Shown in pieces: positions 21,815 to 33,173 of a DNA stretch of 64,000 nt; position 1 is the stretch's first letter, and each line of letters begins with the position of its first letter. This DNA is from Rhododendron vialii. Taxonomy: Eukaryota; Streptophyta; Magnoliopsida; Ericales; Ericaceae. The notes under the pieces are model-generated. The model worked only from the letters and a program-made list of their open reading frames with translations, did no database searches and had not been told where the DNA came from. The DNA is taken from contig NC_080569.1 in assembly GCF_030253575.1 (NCBI RefSeq), positions 22,070,001 to 22,134,000 of the forward strand. The letters run 5' to 3'. Both the position numbers and the translations under genes were made by a program.

Positions 21815-22690
21815 CATATAACGTTATATCTGTTACAAAAAAAGTATTTTTTCATTTTTCTCGATTTTTTATTGAACCCGCTACACTTAACATTTAACGT
21901 TATATATGTGACAAATTTCTCTTTTTATTTTTTTTTCTTGTATTGATTTTTTAACGTTATATGAATGATAAAAATTTCCTAACATACAACATTATATGTA
22001 TGGCAAAAATTTTCTAACATGCAACATTTCTTTTTGGTTTTTATTGTTTTTAGTCTTTAACGTTATATGTTGGTCCATACAAAATATATAACATTATATG
22101 TGAGTTTTTGAATATCTAAATATTGCAACAAAAAAAAAAAACATGTAACATTATATTTAAGCTTCTGCAGCTCTGAATCTCACAAAAAATAGAACAGAAC
22201 ATATAACATTATATGTGAACTTCTGTAGTTCTAAATCTCACAAAAAAATAAAATATACTATAATATTATGTCTGAGCTTCTGTAGCTCTAAGTCTCACAA
22301 AATATGACATAAAATTATATGTTCTCAAAATAACATCATATCTTTCCAACAATATTATATATCTCAAAAAAATAACATTATATATTCACATATCATGCCG
22401 CCATTATCCTTGTTTTTAGTCTCGCCTTGAATCCTAAGTTGAATGTTGATGAGGTCACAGGAGGTCGAGCTTCATTTTTTCACCAGTTTCTTCATCAAAA
22501 CCTTCATCGGATCCTTCAAAATTTTGATTATCTACCTCTGAATAGCATTCTCATAACCACCTACATATATACATATTCAAAACAACATAAACAACATTAA
22601 TATATCTCAAAAACGAGATATAATATTATATGTCTAACCCTAGGAAAATCGCATATTACACATGACAAAAGTTCACATATAACGTTATAT
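21815..22690. repeat. field of ATAACGTTATAT / ATAACATTATATG palindromic words
   Basis: The near-palindrome (at)aac[ga]ttatatgt recurs about 15 times at irregular spacing. In 22141-22312 it forms three tandem units of about 57 bases, each with agcttctg-agctct-aatctcacaaaa. It lies inside the Mutator-like element and looks like a protein-binding or subterminal array; function unknown. Confidence 0.7.
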
Positions 22691-22706
22691 ACTCTATTGT
22701 CCATCA

Positions 22707-22810
22707 CTTATTGAATTAGTCGCGCAGTGGCCTCTCGACTTGTTTTTGATAATATATGGATACATCCATATGTGCTTTTGAGAGGCCGTAGCGCGGACCT
22801 ATTCAATAAG
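22707..22810. mobile_element. hairpin MITE with two half-copies nearby
   Basis: cttattgaattagtcgcgca, then gtggcctctc, pairs with gagaggccgtagcgcgg, then acctattcaataag, round the centre tatggatacatccata. Matching half-copies occur at about 22990-23060 and 23135-23165, so the family has several pieces within this Mutator-like element. Confidence 0.65.
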
Positions 22811-23299
22811 AGAACATAAAACGCTATTAATTCCTCTTTTCTTTTTCTTTTTAATTTTACAGGACAAAATCTCATATACAACGTTATATGTTCTCTATGC
22901 AAATTGAAATATTTTTTTTATGTCAATACAAGCTCATATATATATATATATATAATGTTATAACCATATAGATGTATATATGGTCACAAATATTCTCATA
23001 TATGGATATATCCATATGTATTTTGAGAGGCCGCTGCGTGAACTAATTCAATAAGAGAACATATAATGTTATTAGTTCCTTTGACAAATAAAACTAATAA
23101 ATTTATACATGAAAACTAATAAAACTAATAAATTTACGTTATTGAATTGGTCCGCGCAGTGGTCTAATAGACCTGAATATATAACCATATATATTCACCG
23201 AACAAAATGACATAATACCATACATATTCACATGACAAAATAACAACCAGAACAAAATGACATATAACCATATATTCACAGACTGATAGCAACTTTAAA

Positions 23300-23970
23300 T
23301 CAGTAATAAGAGTGCACATGTGAGGTCGAGGGCGACGTGGGTGGGGAGGAGGTGGTGGGGGAGTTAAAAGACATGGATTGGTGGAGGATGTGGAGGAGGG
23401 TGGTCCTGAGGGTCTTCATCTACTTGGCGTAGAAGTTCTTGAACGGGTGGATGGTCTTCTTGCAGCCGAAGAGAGTTGTGAAACAAAAGATGAAAGCAAT
23501 TAGGTTGAATTATACCGCTACCCTGTTAAAACACAAACAAATTAAATTACTTGTGTTTATGATTTACTTACACACTACTTTCAACATCTTGGGAAGCTTT
23601 CAGAAAGATCTATTTTTGGGTTTTCCTTTTTTCCTCAATATCGCGATGGTGGAAGTACGAACGTGGGTATAGCCGTGGGCGGCAGCTGCGCGAACAATGA
23701 GGCCTGGAACTTTTGGATAGTGGAGAGAACGTGGGCCCCAAGATTTTCTGCCATGGACAACGGCGTCTGTGTGAGGAGGAGGATCAGAAGTGCGGCGGCG
23801 GTGAGGAAGGGCGGCGACAACGAGTAATCAGAGAGAGAGAGGGCCCGATCCAGTTCGTGGTGAGTGAGGGAGAACTTGTCGGCGTAGATAAAAGAGGCGG
23901 AAGGTTCACCAGGGGAGGGAAGGAGAGAGAGAGAGGGGGAGAGGGGAGGCTCAGATCTGTTTTGTAATCT
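23300..23970 (-). other. GC-rich gene-like segment inside the Mutator-like element, unrecognised
   Basis: On the minus strand a frame begins MSPPFLTAAALLILLLTQTP with signal-peptide character (23635-23820) and is preceded by a CT-rich leader; further along, disconnected frames such as CKKTIHPFKNFYAK occur. Composition contrasts with the AT-rich rest of the element. This pattern fits a captured host gene fragment (Pack-MULE), but I recognise no family. Confidence 0.35.
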
Positions 23971-24179
23971 AGGGTTTCTCTCTCTCTATATGTTATATAG
24001 GAGGGTTTTTTGGTCTTGAAAAATATCACTTTTTAAGAAAATTGGAGTTATTAGGTTATATAACTATATTGGTGGACTAGAGGGGTTATGAAATTTAGAA
24101 ATGGACTTAGTGGGTTACAAACATGCTATAGTGGACCTCCCACCAATTTTTTATATTTTTAATGGGTTTGAAACTTGAA

Positions 24180-24612
24180 TAAGAACATCCATAATGGGTT
24201 TACTAACTAGTGTTTTAATTGTATATGTTAAGACTTAGTAAATAAAAATATATTTTTTGTGCCATAATGTTTGTATTATTTTGTGTGCTAGAGTGTGTTA
24301 AATCTTGTAGTATGCTATCATGTGTGTCAAGTTTAACAACTATACTAGCAAACAATAAGTGGGTCCACTTCTATGATTCAAACTCTAACTATAAAATATA
24401 AATGTCCACCACTCCTAATACACATTTGTGGGACCCATTTTTTATCCTAACAAATATATTAACACTCAAATTTACCAAACTCATTGTAGATGTTTTAATA
24501 CACTCCTATGTTAGTAATGTCTAACACACATTTGTGTGATCCATTTTTATTTTAATACATATTTTAACAAATATTTTAACACAAATATACTAAACCCATT
24601 GCGGATGCCTTT
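24180..24612. mobile_element. MITE with CATCCRYAATGGGTTT ends
   Basis: Left aagaacatccataatgggtt; right actaaacccattgcggatgc in inverted order. An internal ccaaactcattgtagatg at 24474 is a second right-end-like copy, so the element is either duplicated internally or two copies overlap. Confidence 0.6.
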
Positions 24613-24613
24613 T

Positions 24614-25110
24614 GTTCTCAATCTTAAATTGTACTAGCAGTGGAGGCACATCCCCCGTGTGTTCATGTGAAAGTGCAAGTGAAAATATTTGGAGAGTGGG
24701 GTGGGTAGTTTTTTTGGGGGTTGGGTTAGTGGTTGAGTTTTAGTAATTTTACTATTTCGCCCTAAGGTTAATCATGTTATAAAATCGGATATAAAACTTG
24801 GGTTTTGATTAGGACAATAGTAGAAATTGCTATGTTTGGGGACCTTACTTCAGTTTCTTCTTAATGGGTTTGAAATTCAAATACTTATGTTCTCAATCTT
24901 AAATTGTACTAACAGTTGGGGGCACACCCTCCGTGTGTTCATGTGAAAGTACAAGTGAAAATATTTGAAGAGTGAAAGTGTGGATGGGTAGTTTTTTTTG
25001 GGAGTGGGGTGAGTGGTTGAGTTTTAGTAATTTACTATTCCGCGCTAAAGTTAATCATGTTATATTAAAATGAGATATAAAACTTGGATTTTGATTAAGA
25101 CAAAAGTGAA
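24614..25110. repeat. two direct copies of a 215-bp segment, 276-bp period
   Basis: Copy 1 from 24614 and copy 2 from 24890 share tgttctcaatcttaaattgt, cgtgtgttcatgtgaaagt, caagtgaaaatattt, ggttgagttttagtaattt and aaaacttgg-ttttgatta in order. Moderately diverged; no coding potential. Confidence 0.75.
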
Positions 25111-25878
25111 AATCGCTTTTGTGACATGACTTCAATAACAGGTTACACCAAAAGTTTCTCTTCTTTTATATAATAAAAATAGATAAATGTCCCATTGAAT
25201 AGTTATGTAATACAGAGTAATTCTTAAATTGAATACTTATGTTTTCTTACATATTTTGAAAAATACTAATGTTAAAGTCATAATATTTTATTTTTTTATG
25301 AAAAAAATACATGGTATATTGATTATGTGGTTGTGCTTGATTGAAGATTTGTAAAAATATGTCACGAAAATTGACGTTATGTTTGAAAGCAACGTGTGCG
25401 TTTATGGTAAATTTGATATATTTATTGTTGTGGTAAATTTATTGGATACGATGAATTTTTCATAAATGCAAAATAAAAATTTAACAATTTTGTCATAATC
25501 GATAAATTCATCGAAATGTTCTTATATAAGAAATTTATCATGCTCATTAACGTTGTCTTTAATATATTTTTGTAAACTTATCATGTGCGGATTCCAAATT
25601 CATCTTTTTTTGTTAAAATTTATCACATCAAGGAATGGTTTGGTAAGGTAATAAATGTGGAGTAACAAATGGAATCTTAGTTTATGAATTATATAGAAGG
25701 AGGTCAAACATTAATGAAGAGTGCTTTTGGGGATTTTTTTGAGGTCAAGATGACATGCAATTTAATGATTCAAACCAATTAAAATTCTACTAGGTAAGTG
25801 CCACATGGCAAACAGAAGAGGCTTTTCACAGCAAGTGTCTTTGCAATTATGTATTAGATTGATTTCGTACGATACACA
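25111..25878. other. AT-rich intergenic sequence, no gene seen
   Basis: Very AT-rich with several tgataaattcat/atttatcatg words. Nothing coding recognised. Confidence 0.5.
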
Positions 25879-25899
25879 TGCGCGCGCGCGCACTCGCAC

Positions 25900-25930
<31 letters not shown>
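25879..25930. repeat. (CG)n plus (CT)n microsatellite
   Basis: A short gcgcgcgcgcg run (25880-25891) is followed by a CT tract (25903-25930). Confidence 0.9.
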
Positions 25931-26034
25931 GGATGGGGAGAAGCCATGCCAGAACAACAATGGCAGCGATGTGCAGCCCACCTCGAAACGGCGTTGTTGT
26001 CTTCCTTGAAACACTACAAGAAATTACACCATTC

Positions 26035-26680
26035 CCGACTAACAGTTTAGCCGGCAAAAGGGGGGAATTTAGTCGGCAAAAGTCTTTCCCGACTAAAAAA
26101 TTTGGTCAGCAATTTAGTCGGGGAATTGCGGTCGGCAAAGGTAATTACCTACTAAAAACCATTTAGTCGGCATAAAAAGATTTTTCCCGACTAATTATTT
26201 AGTCGGCTAATTTTAATTATTGTCGACAAAATATTTAGTCGGTAAATGTTTAACAAATTACCGACTAGTTATTTAGTCGGAAAATATTTAATTAATTACC
26301 GACTAATTATTTAGTTGGCAAATATTTAATTAATTACTGAAAATATTTTGATAAATTCTCGACTAATTATTTAGTAGGAAAATATTTAATTAATTACCGA
26401 CTAATTATTTAGTAGGCAAATATTTAATTAATTACTGAAAATATTTTGATAAATTCTCGACTAATTATTTAGTCGAAAAATTTTCAATTAATTACCGACT
26501 AATTATTTAGTTGGCAAATATTTAATAAATTACCGAAAATATTTGATATATTACCGACTAATTATTTAGTCGGAAAATATTTAATAAATTACCAACTAAT
26601 TATTTAGTCAGCAAATGTAAGATTTTTTATTGGCGCATTACAGCTTTTACCAACTAAGTATTTAGTCGGAAAATATAATA
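26035..26680. repeat. left subterminal repeat array of the CACTA element
   Basis: About 20 copies of TTTAGTCGG or CCGACTAA, often paired as ccgactaattatttagtcgg, a 20-base palindrome, at spacings of about 40-60 bases. Such arrays bind the TNPA-type protein in En/Spm elements. Confidence 0.85.
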
Positions 26681-26699
26681 TTACATATTTTAAAACTAA

Positions 26700-28117
26700 T
26701 TCTAAAATCTGCTTAAATTTTTTTTTTGGTGATTCACAATAAATTAAAGTAAGCAACATCTATTCACTAATCTACTGTAATCAAGTAAGGAAATTCAAGT
26801 ACAATTCATTCATAACTTCCATAAATAAATGGTGTTCACCAAAATACTTAATAAACGGTATCCGAATTCGCATAGTACAAAATAACAAAAAATCATATCA
26901 CGAAAAGTGTACGTAGCATCAAACATATCATATCCAAGCCCTAGAGTGCAAAATAATAGGAAAGTTCAACAGCGAGAAAACTAAATTATGGTAGAATCCA
27001 CAGCAAAAATTCAATTTCTTCATATATAGTCCTTAACGAGATGCCAGACACTCCAATATCTGTGAAAAAAACAAAACACAATAATAAGACCAATGATATC
27101 GGTACAAACTTAACAATGGTACATCAAGGAAAGAAAAGAAACCTAACACCATGATATTGATACATGCGCACATACAACAACATTTCTCGAGTATAGGTAT
27201 AAGAATGAAGAGAGCCATCTAATTTGTAAGTTCAACAACTAAATACGTTAATCTTGCTATTTTATTCTTCCACCAGAAGTAACCAAATGTTTGTTTTATT
27301 ATATCTCAAAATATTGTCATGCTACCACTTTTTTTAAATGTACGAAAATGTTTTCTACTCTTATGTTCCAAAAATAAAACCTTGAACTTGCCCACCCCAT
27401 GCCCCTTCCCAATCGACACAAAGTAACACTCAAACATAAACGATACAAACCCCACGCCCATTCCTAACCGACACAATGCAACACTCCAACGTAAACACTA
27501 CAAAACAACGCCTCCCCTAGCCTCCGGAAAAAAAGCATTACAGCCTCCCTCCGTCAGCCCGTTCTCCTCAATTGCCTAACTCCGCCAGCCGACAACCAAG
27601 GCTCCAACTACGAAAACATAATGGAGACAACTCAAGTGTATTTCAATAGAGCCCAAGACAGGTAAGGCATGTATTCAACTTTCCTCCTTCTTTCCTCCTT
27701 CCTTTGATTGCAAACACCTTCCCCCTTCCAAAGACACCGACCACCAATTTCGACAACTTTGTAGACCATAATTTCATACACAAACTGTTTGACAAAATGA
27801 GCCTTCGAGTTCTTCAGACTTATAGATGGTTTGGTGACAATCAGTTGAAGATGTCGAGCATGATAGGAGCAATTTAACAATAACAGGGAAAGTTGGGATG
27901 CTATAATAAAAGTAAGGTGAATTTTGACCTACCTTCGGTTGGCATTCAAGAGTAATGCTTCTAGGGTGTTCAACAAAATTCCTTTTCCATATTGAATGTA
28001 GTGGCTTTGTACGAAAATATGGACACATCGTCGGAGCTCACGTACCGGTGTTGAACACCAACACTCCCGGACACTCTCCAGACACATGTCCGAAGCTTAT
28101 TTGAATATATATATATA
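26700..28117. other. CACTA interior, no gene seen
   Basis: AT-rich sequence without recognisable transposase. Short frames at 27033-27218 and 27632-28028 (minus) have no family features. A stretch at 28028-28085 (ccggtgttgaacaccaacac, ggacactctccagacacatg) belongs to the same GC-rich repeat family as the 120-bp units further on. Confidence 0.5.
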
Positions 28118-28495
28118 CGGGGCGGTTCCGGGGACACCCAAAAAAACACCTAAAAAAATACCTCATAGTTTCCGATCAAATTTTAATGATCCGAGCTGCT
28201 CAATGTGATTAGAATGTGATTTTAAGGGTACTCACGAGAAATTAACAAAAAAAATGACCAGGAAAGGCTTGATCCGAACAGTTTCAAACAGTTTTTTATT
28301 GAACGGTTTAAATAAAACTGCTCAAATCAAGCATTTTCCGGTCTTTTTTTTTTGCTAATTTCTCGCGAGCCCCCTTAAAATCACATTTTGCACACATTGA
28401 ACAGTTCGGATCATAAAAATTTAATCGGAAATTATGAGATTGAGATTTGGGGTGTTTTTTTAGGTATTTTTTTGGGTGTCTTTTGAACCGCTCCG
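28118..28495. mobile_element. foldback MITE nested in the CACTA element
   Basis: Nearly the whole 378 bases fold back. Left cggggcggttccggggacac with ccaaaaaaacacctaaaaaa pairs with the right ttttttaggtatttttttgg and gtgtcttttgaaccgctccg; inner arms (gatccga, aaaatcacatt, gagaaatta) also pair. It lies in an atata-rich site with atata on both outer sides. Confidence 0.8.
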
Positions 28496-28499
28496 ATAT

Positions 28500-29040
28500 A
28501 CATGACAGACAGTAACCAACAGTAGCAGTGTGCATTCCAAATAGATCCATTGCCCAAGTAATTATAAACTAGGATCATCTCTCCTTGGTCACAATAGTAT
28601 CAACTATTCTTCATTTCTTCTCAATAAAGAGAACCTATGTAGCACGGATGCGGACACGGGACACGGACACGGCACGACACCAACACCCCGATTGTCATCT
28701 CTCCTTGGTCACAATAGTATCAACTATTCTTCATTTCTTCTCAATAAAGAGAACCTATGTTGCACGGATGCGGACACGGGACACGGACACGGCACGACAC
28801 CAACACCCCGACTGTCATCTCTCCTTGGTCACAATAGTATCAACTATTCTTCATTTCTTCTCAATAAAGAGAACCTATGTTGCACGGATGCGGACACGGG
28901 ACACGGACACGGCACGACACCAACACCCCGTTTGATACTATTGTGACCAAGGAGAGATGATCCTAGTTTATAATTACTTGGGCAACGGATCTATTTGGAA
29001 TGCACACTGCTACTGTTGGTTACTGTTTGTCATGTACTGA
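28500..29040. repeat. long palindrome enclosing three 120-bp tandem repeats
   Basis: Arm 28500-28604 (atgacagacagtaaccaaca through gtcacaatagtatcaa) is repeated in inverted form at 28932-29036 with only a few changes. Between the arms are units starting at 28575, 28695 and 28815, each exactly 120 bases, with only a few differences by eye. Each unit joins a tcatctctccttggtcacaa block (itself the inner end of the arm) to a GC-rich acggatgcggacacgggaca segment. As 120 is divisible by three, frames stay open across all units; this is an artefact, not a gene. Confidence 0.9.
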
Positions 29041-29042
29041 TA

Positions 29043-30266
29043 TTTTTTAGGTTATTGTATGTCTCTTAGGCGGAAAGAAGACTGGTGGTTATGATTTCAT
29101 CTCGTGTACCCGCGGACAACCTCTCCAAATTCTATTGCGGAGTGGGAGAGAAGTAATCATAACCTTCATATTAAACACTAATCAAAGCCACGGATGCATA
29201 GAGCAATTGATGAGCTAGAAGTAAGCAATGTAGATATCAAATTATCAATACTGTTTCTACGATTTAGAGGAGTTAACAATAGAGAAGAAAAAGCGAGAAG
29301 ATTCTATATGAAAACAGAATGTGAAACCAAATGTTTGTTGATTCCCCCCTCCCCCCCCCCCCCTACGTATGCTTCTGTTCTTGTAAAGTTATGATCATTT
29401 ATGGCTTCTTAGAATAAATGACGGTGTCTAATCATGCTTATTTAACATTGCATGAACTGTTTTCATATGATCATTTATAGCACTAACCTCCGTATTGTGC
29501 AAGGAGTGTGTACGGGGCCAATTCAGGAGAAGAGGTTGCACAATGTCAAGAAAGAGCTTAGTCAACCTATGCCTTCGATATTAACCACAGACTTTGTACC
29601 TAGAGGGGAAAAACATCACACTGCAGCTTTATCGGCTCTTGGAAAAAAAAAAACTGTCTTGTGATTTTAGGATATTCAATTATTGTAAAATGTTTAAATT
29701 ACTCTTTGGATATGTGGATGCATTTTGTTCAAGTATATTTGCATTCCATTACAAATATATTTGGGGGTTCAATGTGGTACATTTTTCACCATATAACAGT
29801 CACATGCAAAACCCAGATTATGAGAGAAATCAACCAAATTAGTAGATAATCAGTATATTCAACACATGCAAAAACAAAGACTGATCTTGGATTGTACCTG
29901 TTGAGGAGAAGCAGAGCGACCTCAGCCTTGAATAATGAAGAATGGGCTCCGATTTCTGTTGTAGTTCGAGGAGAGAACACGGCTACAACGAGGACGGCGT
30001 TGGGGAGATAGAGACAGAGACAGAGACAGAGACAGAGATAGAGACATAGAGCTGTGTTTGGCGTTGGAGAGAGAGAGAGAGAGAACTCCAGATTATGCGC
30101 CCATTCTCCTGCAATATTCATTCACGCCAACAACTATATGAAAGCTACGGTTGAGTCCCAGCCGCCCAATTGGAAAATTAAGTAAACCCAAATTGATTTT
30201 TTCATTTGGAGCACTAAAAACCCAAATCGATTTGTTCATTTGGAGCACTGAAAACCCAGATTGTAG

Positions 30267-30268
<2 letters not shown>
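29043..30268. other. CACTA interior, no gene recognised
   Basis: Contains a C-rich run (29345-29362) and a cagaga/gagaga purine tract (30010-30082). The segment 29880-30620 is richer in G and C than the rest; a minus-strand frame over 30093-30626 begins MKRRRYTLSKPIQLYH but is mostly microsatellite-derived. Possibly captured leader sequence of a host gene, unrecognised. Confidence 0.4.

Positions 30269-30346
<78 letters not shown>
30269..30346. repeat. (GA)39 microsatellite
   Basis: Pure GA repeat of about 78 bases inside the CACTA element. Confidence 0.95.
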
Positions 30347-30348
<2 letters not shown>

Positions 30349-30849
30349 AATCGGCTCCACCACGGCTGGAGATGCAAAGTCGGAGGAGAGGGGTTTGATT
30401 GAAAGGAGCAGGAGGATTTGAGACCACAGTCGGAGGAGTGAGGGACTTTCGTCGAGGGTGTGGCAGCGGTGGCGATGCCGGTTGGAGAGAGGGGTTGAGC
30501 GACTACGGCTGGAGCAAGGGTCAGAGGGTCGATTGAGAGGGGATGGACTGATTGGGGATGCGTGAGGGAGATGGGGGAATGGTATAACTGGATGGGTTTC
30601 GATAAGGTGTAACGGCGCCGTTTCATATTATAAAATAATTGCCGACTAAATATTTAGTTGGAAATTACCTAAATCCCGCCATTTTTTTCCATGAAGATTT
30701 CAGATTGGCGCAAAAAATTGTATCATTCCCGACCAAAAATTAATTGGTCCGTGATTTTTTTTTTATCTTGGCAGACTAAATATTTAGTAGGGAATAATTC
30801 TTTGAGTCGGAATGACTTTTACTTCGTCCAAAAACATTAAAAGTCTTAT

Positions 30850-31420
30850 AACACACCACCCGAGCCCCACTTGAGATTTTTTTTTTGCTCGATCAGAACC
30901 ATTTATCTTCTCTAATATTATCAGTTAGATCATTCTTACTAATATTAAAGTTGATCTTTTTAAGTTAGACAATTGATTGAATAAAAAATACTATTTTTCT
31001 AATGAATTCACGTCTTGATGAAGGGATATTCTAAACCTGATTGAGCCACAAATTTACTGGAATGAATAATTCAACAAATACAAGAAAATCAACGATCTTG
31101 ATCGTCAAGATTGTCTCGCAATCTTGTGGCTACTATAATAACAAGTACAACATAAGAATTAGTTAATTGTCAAATACATCAAACATATATATAGTTAAGG
31201 TAACTGTTGAGTCATTTTTTATAATGATCAATCTGAACCGTTAGGATTTCACATCTTACTTATTATAGCATTGTCACTAAAATCGGAGATCATTTGGTAT
31301 TGGCAACCACATTATCGAAAGATATATAATGCGTTTGGAGAAGTTTAAATGTTATAGTGAACTAACCGAGCTCCGCTTGAGGTATTTTTCCATGATCGAA
31401 ATCATCTATCTTTGACGTAA
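30850..31420. repeat. diverged direct repeat in the CACTA interior
   Basis: acccgagccccacttgaga with the following tgctcgatcagaaccattta (about 30858-30906) recurs as accgagctccgcttgaggta with catgatcgaaatcatctat (about 31365-31411). Spacing is about 507 bases. Confidence 0.45.
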
Positions 31421-31849
31421 TACAAATTTGAACATTTGTACCAAAAATGAAGTTAACTGCATATGGGTAGGCACTTAATCGGACAACAAAATTCTTTACA
31501 TTTAAGAATTTATGTGCTGATAAAGGGGCTTCCTTGGCCCGATCGAGCCAAAATTTTACGAAAATCTTATGATTAAGAAGGGAAAAAAAATTAGCAGTAG
31601 TGATCGGAAAAGTTGCATTGTGATCAATGTAGTTGAAACAAATATTTCCTTTCTTTGAAATTTTTAAAAAAGGGGAAAAGTTGATATTCCATGACTAAGT
31701 CTATTAGTTCATATTAACCATAAAAAATTAAGATAAAAAACAAAATAAAAAATTACAAAAAATACAATTACCGAAAGATGTTTTAGAATTTTTTTTTTTA
31801 CAAGAATGCAACATGACCTCAATCGTACCCCACAATCTCGGCTATTTAA

Positions 31850-31990
31850 GGGTATATAAGCCTCAAGCTACCATCAAAAACCCTAATAAGCTAAGCTAAT
31901 AAACTCTCTCTCCCCGCCGTCTTGATGTTATCGAACTTCTGTCTGAAAGATGGAGATTATTTAGTCATCAGAATTGCCTGGAAAAGGTAC
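31850..31990 (+). promoter_or_regulatory. promoter-like segment with TATA and telo-box inside the CACTA element
   Basis: ggtatataagcc (31852-31863) is followed about 25 bases on by aaaaaccctaat (telo-box core AAACCCTA) and a CT-rich leader-like ctctctctccccgcc, then a short atg frame and a gaaaaggtacc splice-donor-like word (31985). This is the layout of a plant housekeeping promoter and could drive the element's own lost gene or be captured; the transcript's coding part is not seen. Confidence 0.35.
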
Positions 31991-32104
31991 CATTCTTTTT
32001 CTCTCTCTTAGTACTAAATCCATCTTTAATCAAGACTCCAGAAAACCCATTTAATCCTTTTGATTTGGCCACAAGATGTAGTACTGATATATAGAATCCG
32101 GTGT

Positions 32105-32985
32105 CAGAAGATTACAGATGGATCGTAGAAAAATCAATTTTACCGTCTAAAATTATTATTCGTAGTCTAATATCATTACGTACCGACTAAAATAATTAGT
32201 AGGGAAATTGAATTTTATTTATTGATTTTTTAAGTTGGTTAAAATTAATTTTACCGACTAAAATTATTATTAGTCGTCTAATATATTTAAATACCAACTA
32301 AAATAATTGGTTGGGGAATTGTATTTTATTTATTTTTTTTAAAATTTGTTAAAAATGAATATAGTCGACTAAAATTATTTTTAGTCGTGTAATATCATTC
32401 AACAGCGACTAAAAATTTAGTCGGGAAATTGTATTTTAGTTATTGATTTTTTTAAATTGGTTAAAAAATAATTTTACCTACTAAAATTATTTTTAGTCGT
32501 CTAATATCATTAAATACCGACTAACAATTTAGTCGGTAAATTGTATATTAGTTATTGATTTTTTGAAATTGGTTAAAAATTAATTTTACCGACTAAAATT
32601 ATTTTTAGTCGTCTAATATCATTAAATACCGACTAACAATTTGTCGGGAAATTGTATTTTAGTTATTGACTTTTTTAAATTGGTTAAAAATTAATTTTAC
32701 CGACTAAAATTATTTTTAGTCTTCTAATATCATTAAATGCCGACTAAAAAATTAGTCGTGAAATTGTATTTTAATCATTGATATTTTTAAATTGGATAAA
32801 AATTAATTTTTGCCGACTAAACTTATTTTTAGTCGGCAAAAAACTACTCTTAACGATTAAAATATGTTTAGTCGGGAATTATTAAAACTTCTACTGACTA
32901 ATTTATATTTAGTCAGTAATTTCTTAATATTTGGCGACCAAATTATATTTAGTCGGCAACGTTAGTCGGGAATTATGTAATTTGT
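32105..32985. repeat. right subterminal repeat array of the CACTA element
   Basis: Higher-order tandem structure: a unit of about 120 bases containing ttaccgactaaaattatttt, tagtcgtctaatatcatta, aataccgactaa and gtcgggaaattgtattttag is repeated about six times (from 32135, 32255, 32355, 32470, 32585, 32700). The outermost bases return to shorter-spaced TTTAGTCGG words. Confidence 0.8.
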
Positions 32986-33173
32986 TGTAGTGAAACAACG
33001 TTTCAATCTCCAAACCAGATTGATGTGCTGCATCTCGAATGATGTTTCTATTGCTTGGCATCAATCTTCCTTGGAACGACATCATCGACCTCGAATGGTG
33101 GCAGTGGTAAAATTATTGCATGCGTGTGTGTCGGTGAGACATCTTCCTTTGATTCATAGATGCATGTATATTA

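Larger units (their letters stand above)
21565..24155. mobile_element. Mutator-like element with long terminal inverted repeats, about 2.6 kb
   Basis: The left arm (21591-21655: cactgtcgcag, aaaccca, catttctaagtttcataacc) matches the reversed right arm (24066-24132: cactatagcatg, taaccca, catttctaaatttcataacc). Outermost limits are approximate because the extreme tips are diverged. No transposase is seen. The right interior (23300-23970) is GC-rich and gene-like, while the middle is an AT-rich repeat field. It begins about 165 bases upstream of the PLPBP start codon. Confidence 0.6.
26012..32992. mobile_element. CACTA (En/Spm) DNA transposon, non-autonomous, 6981 bp
   Basis: The left end reads CACTACAAGAAATTACACC and the right end, reversed, CACTACAACAAATTACATA; both continue into ATTCCCGACTAA. 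The element is flanked by the 3-bp direct repeat aaa (26009-26011 and 32993-32995). Both ends carry dense subterminal copies of TTTAGTCGG/CCGACTAA. No TNP2-type transposase or TNPA-like frame is visible, so it would depend on an autonomous relative. The interior contains a foldback MITE, a palindrome with tandem repeats, a GA tract, and promoter-like sequence. Confidence 0.92.

Noticed and set aside
28585-28930. Possible CRISPR-like array (regular repeats)
   Set aside because: Plant nuclear context, three adjoining 120-bp units without unique spacers.
28585-28946. Open frames of 116 and 84 codons with repeated DTGHGHGTTPTP-like peptides
   Set aside because: They arise because the 120-bp tandem repeat has a length divisible by three; the sequence is inside a transposon, has no promoter, and several frames are open at once.
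30093-30626. 177-codon minus-strand frame in the CACTA interior
   Set aside because: A large part is the (GA)n tract read as Leu-Ser; no homology recognised for the rest.
25933-33110. Host gene interrupted by the CACTA element
   Set aside because: The two flanks joined give only a short open frame with no recognised product; not enough to call a disrupted gene.
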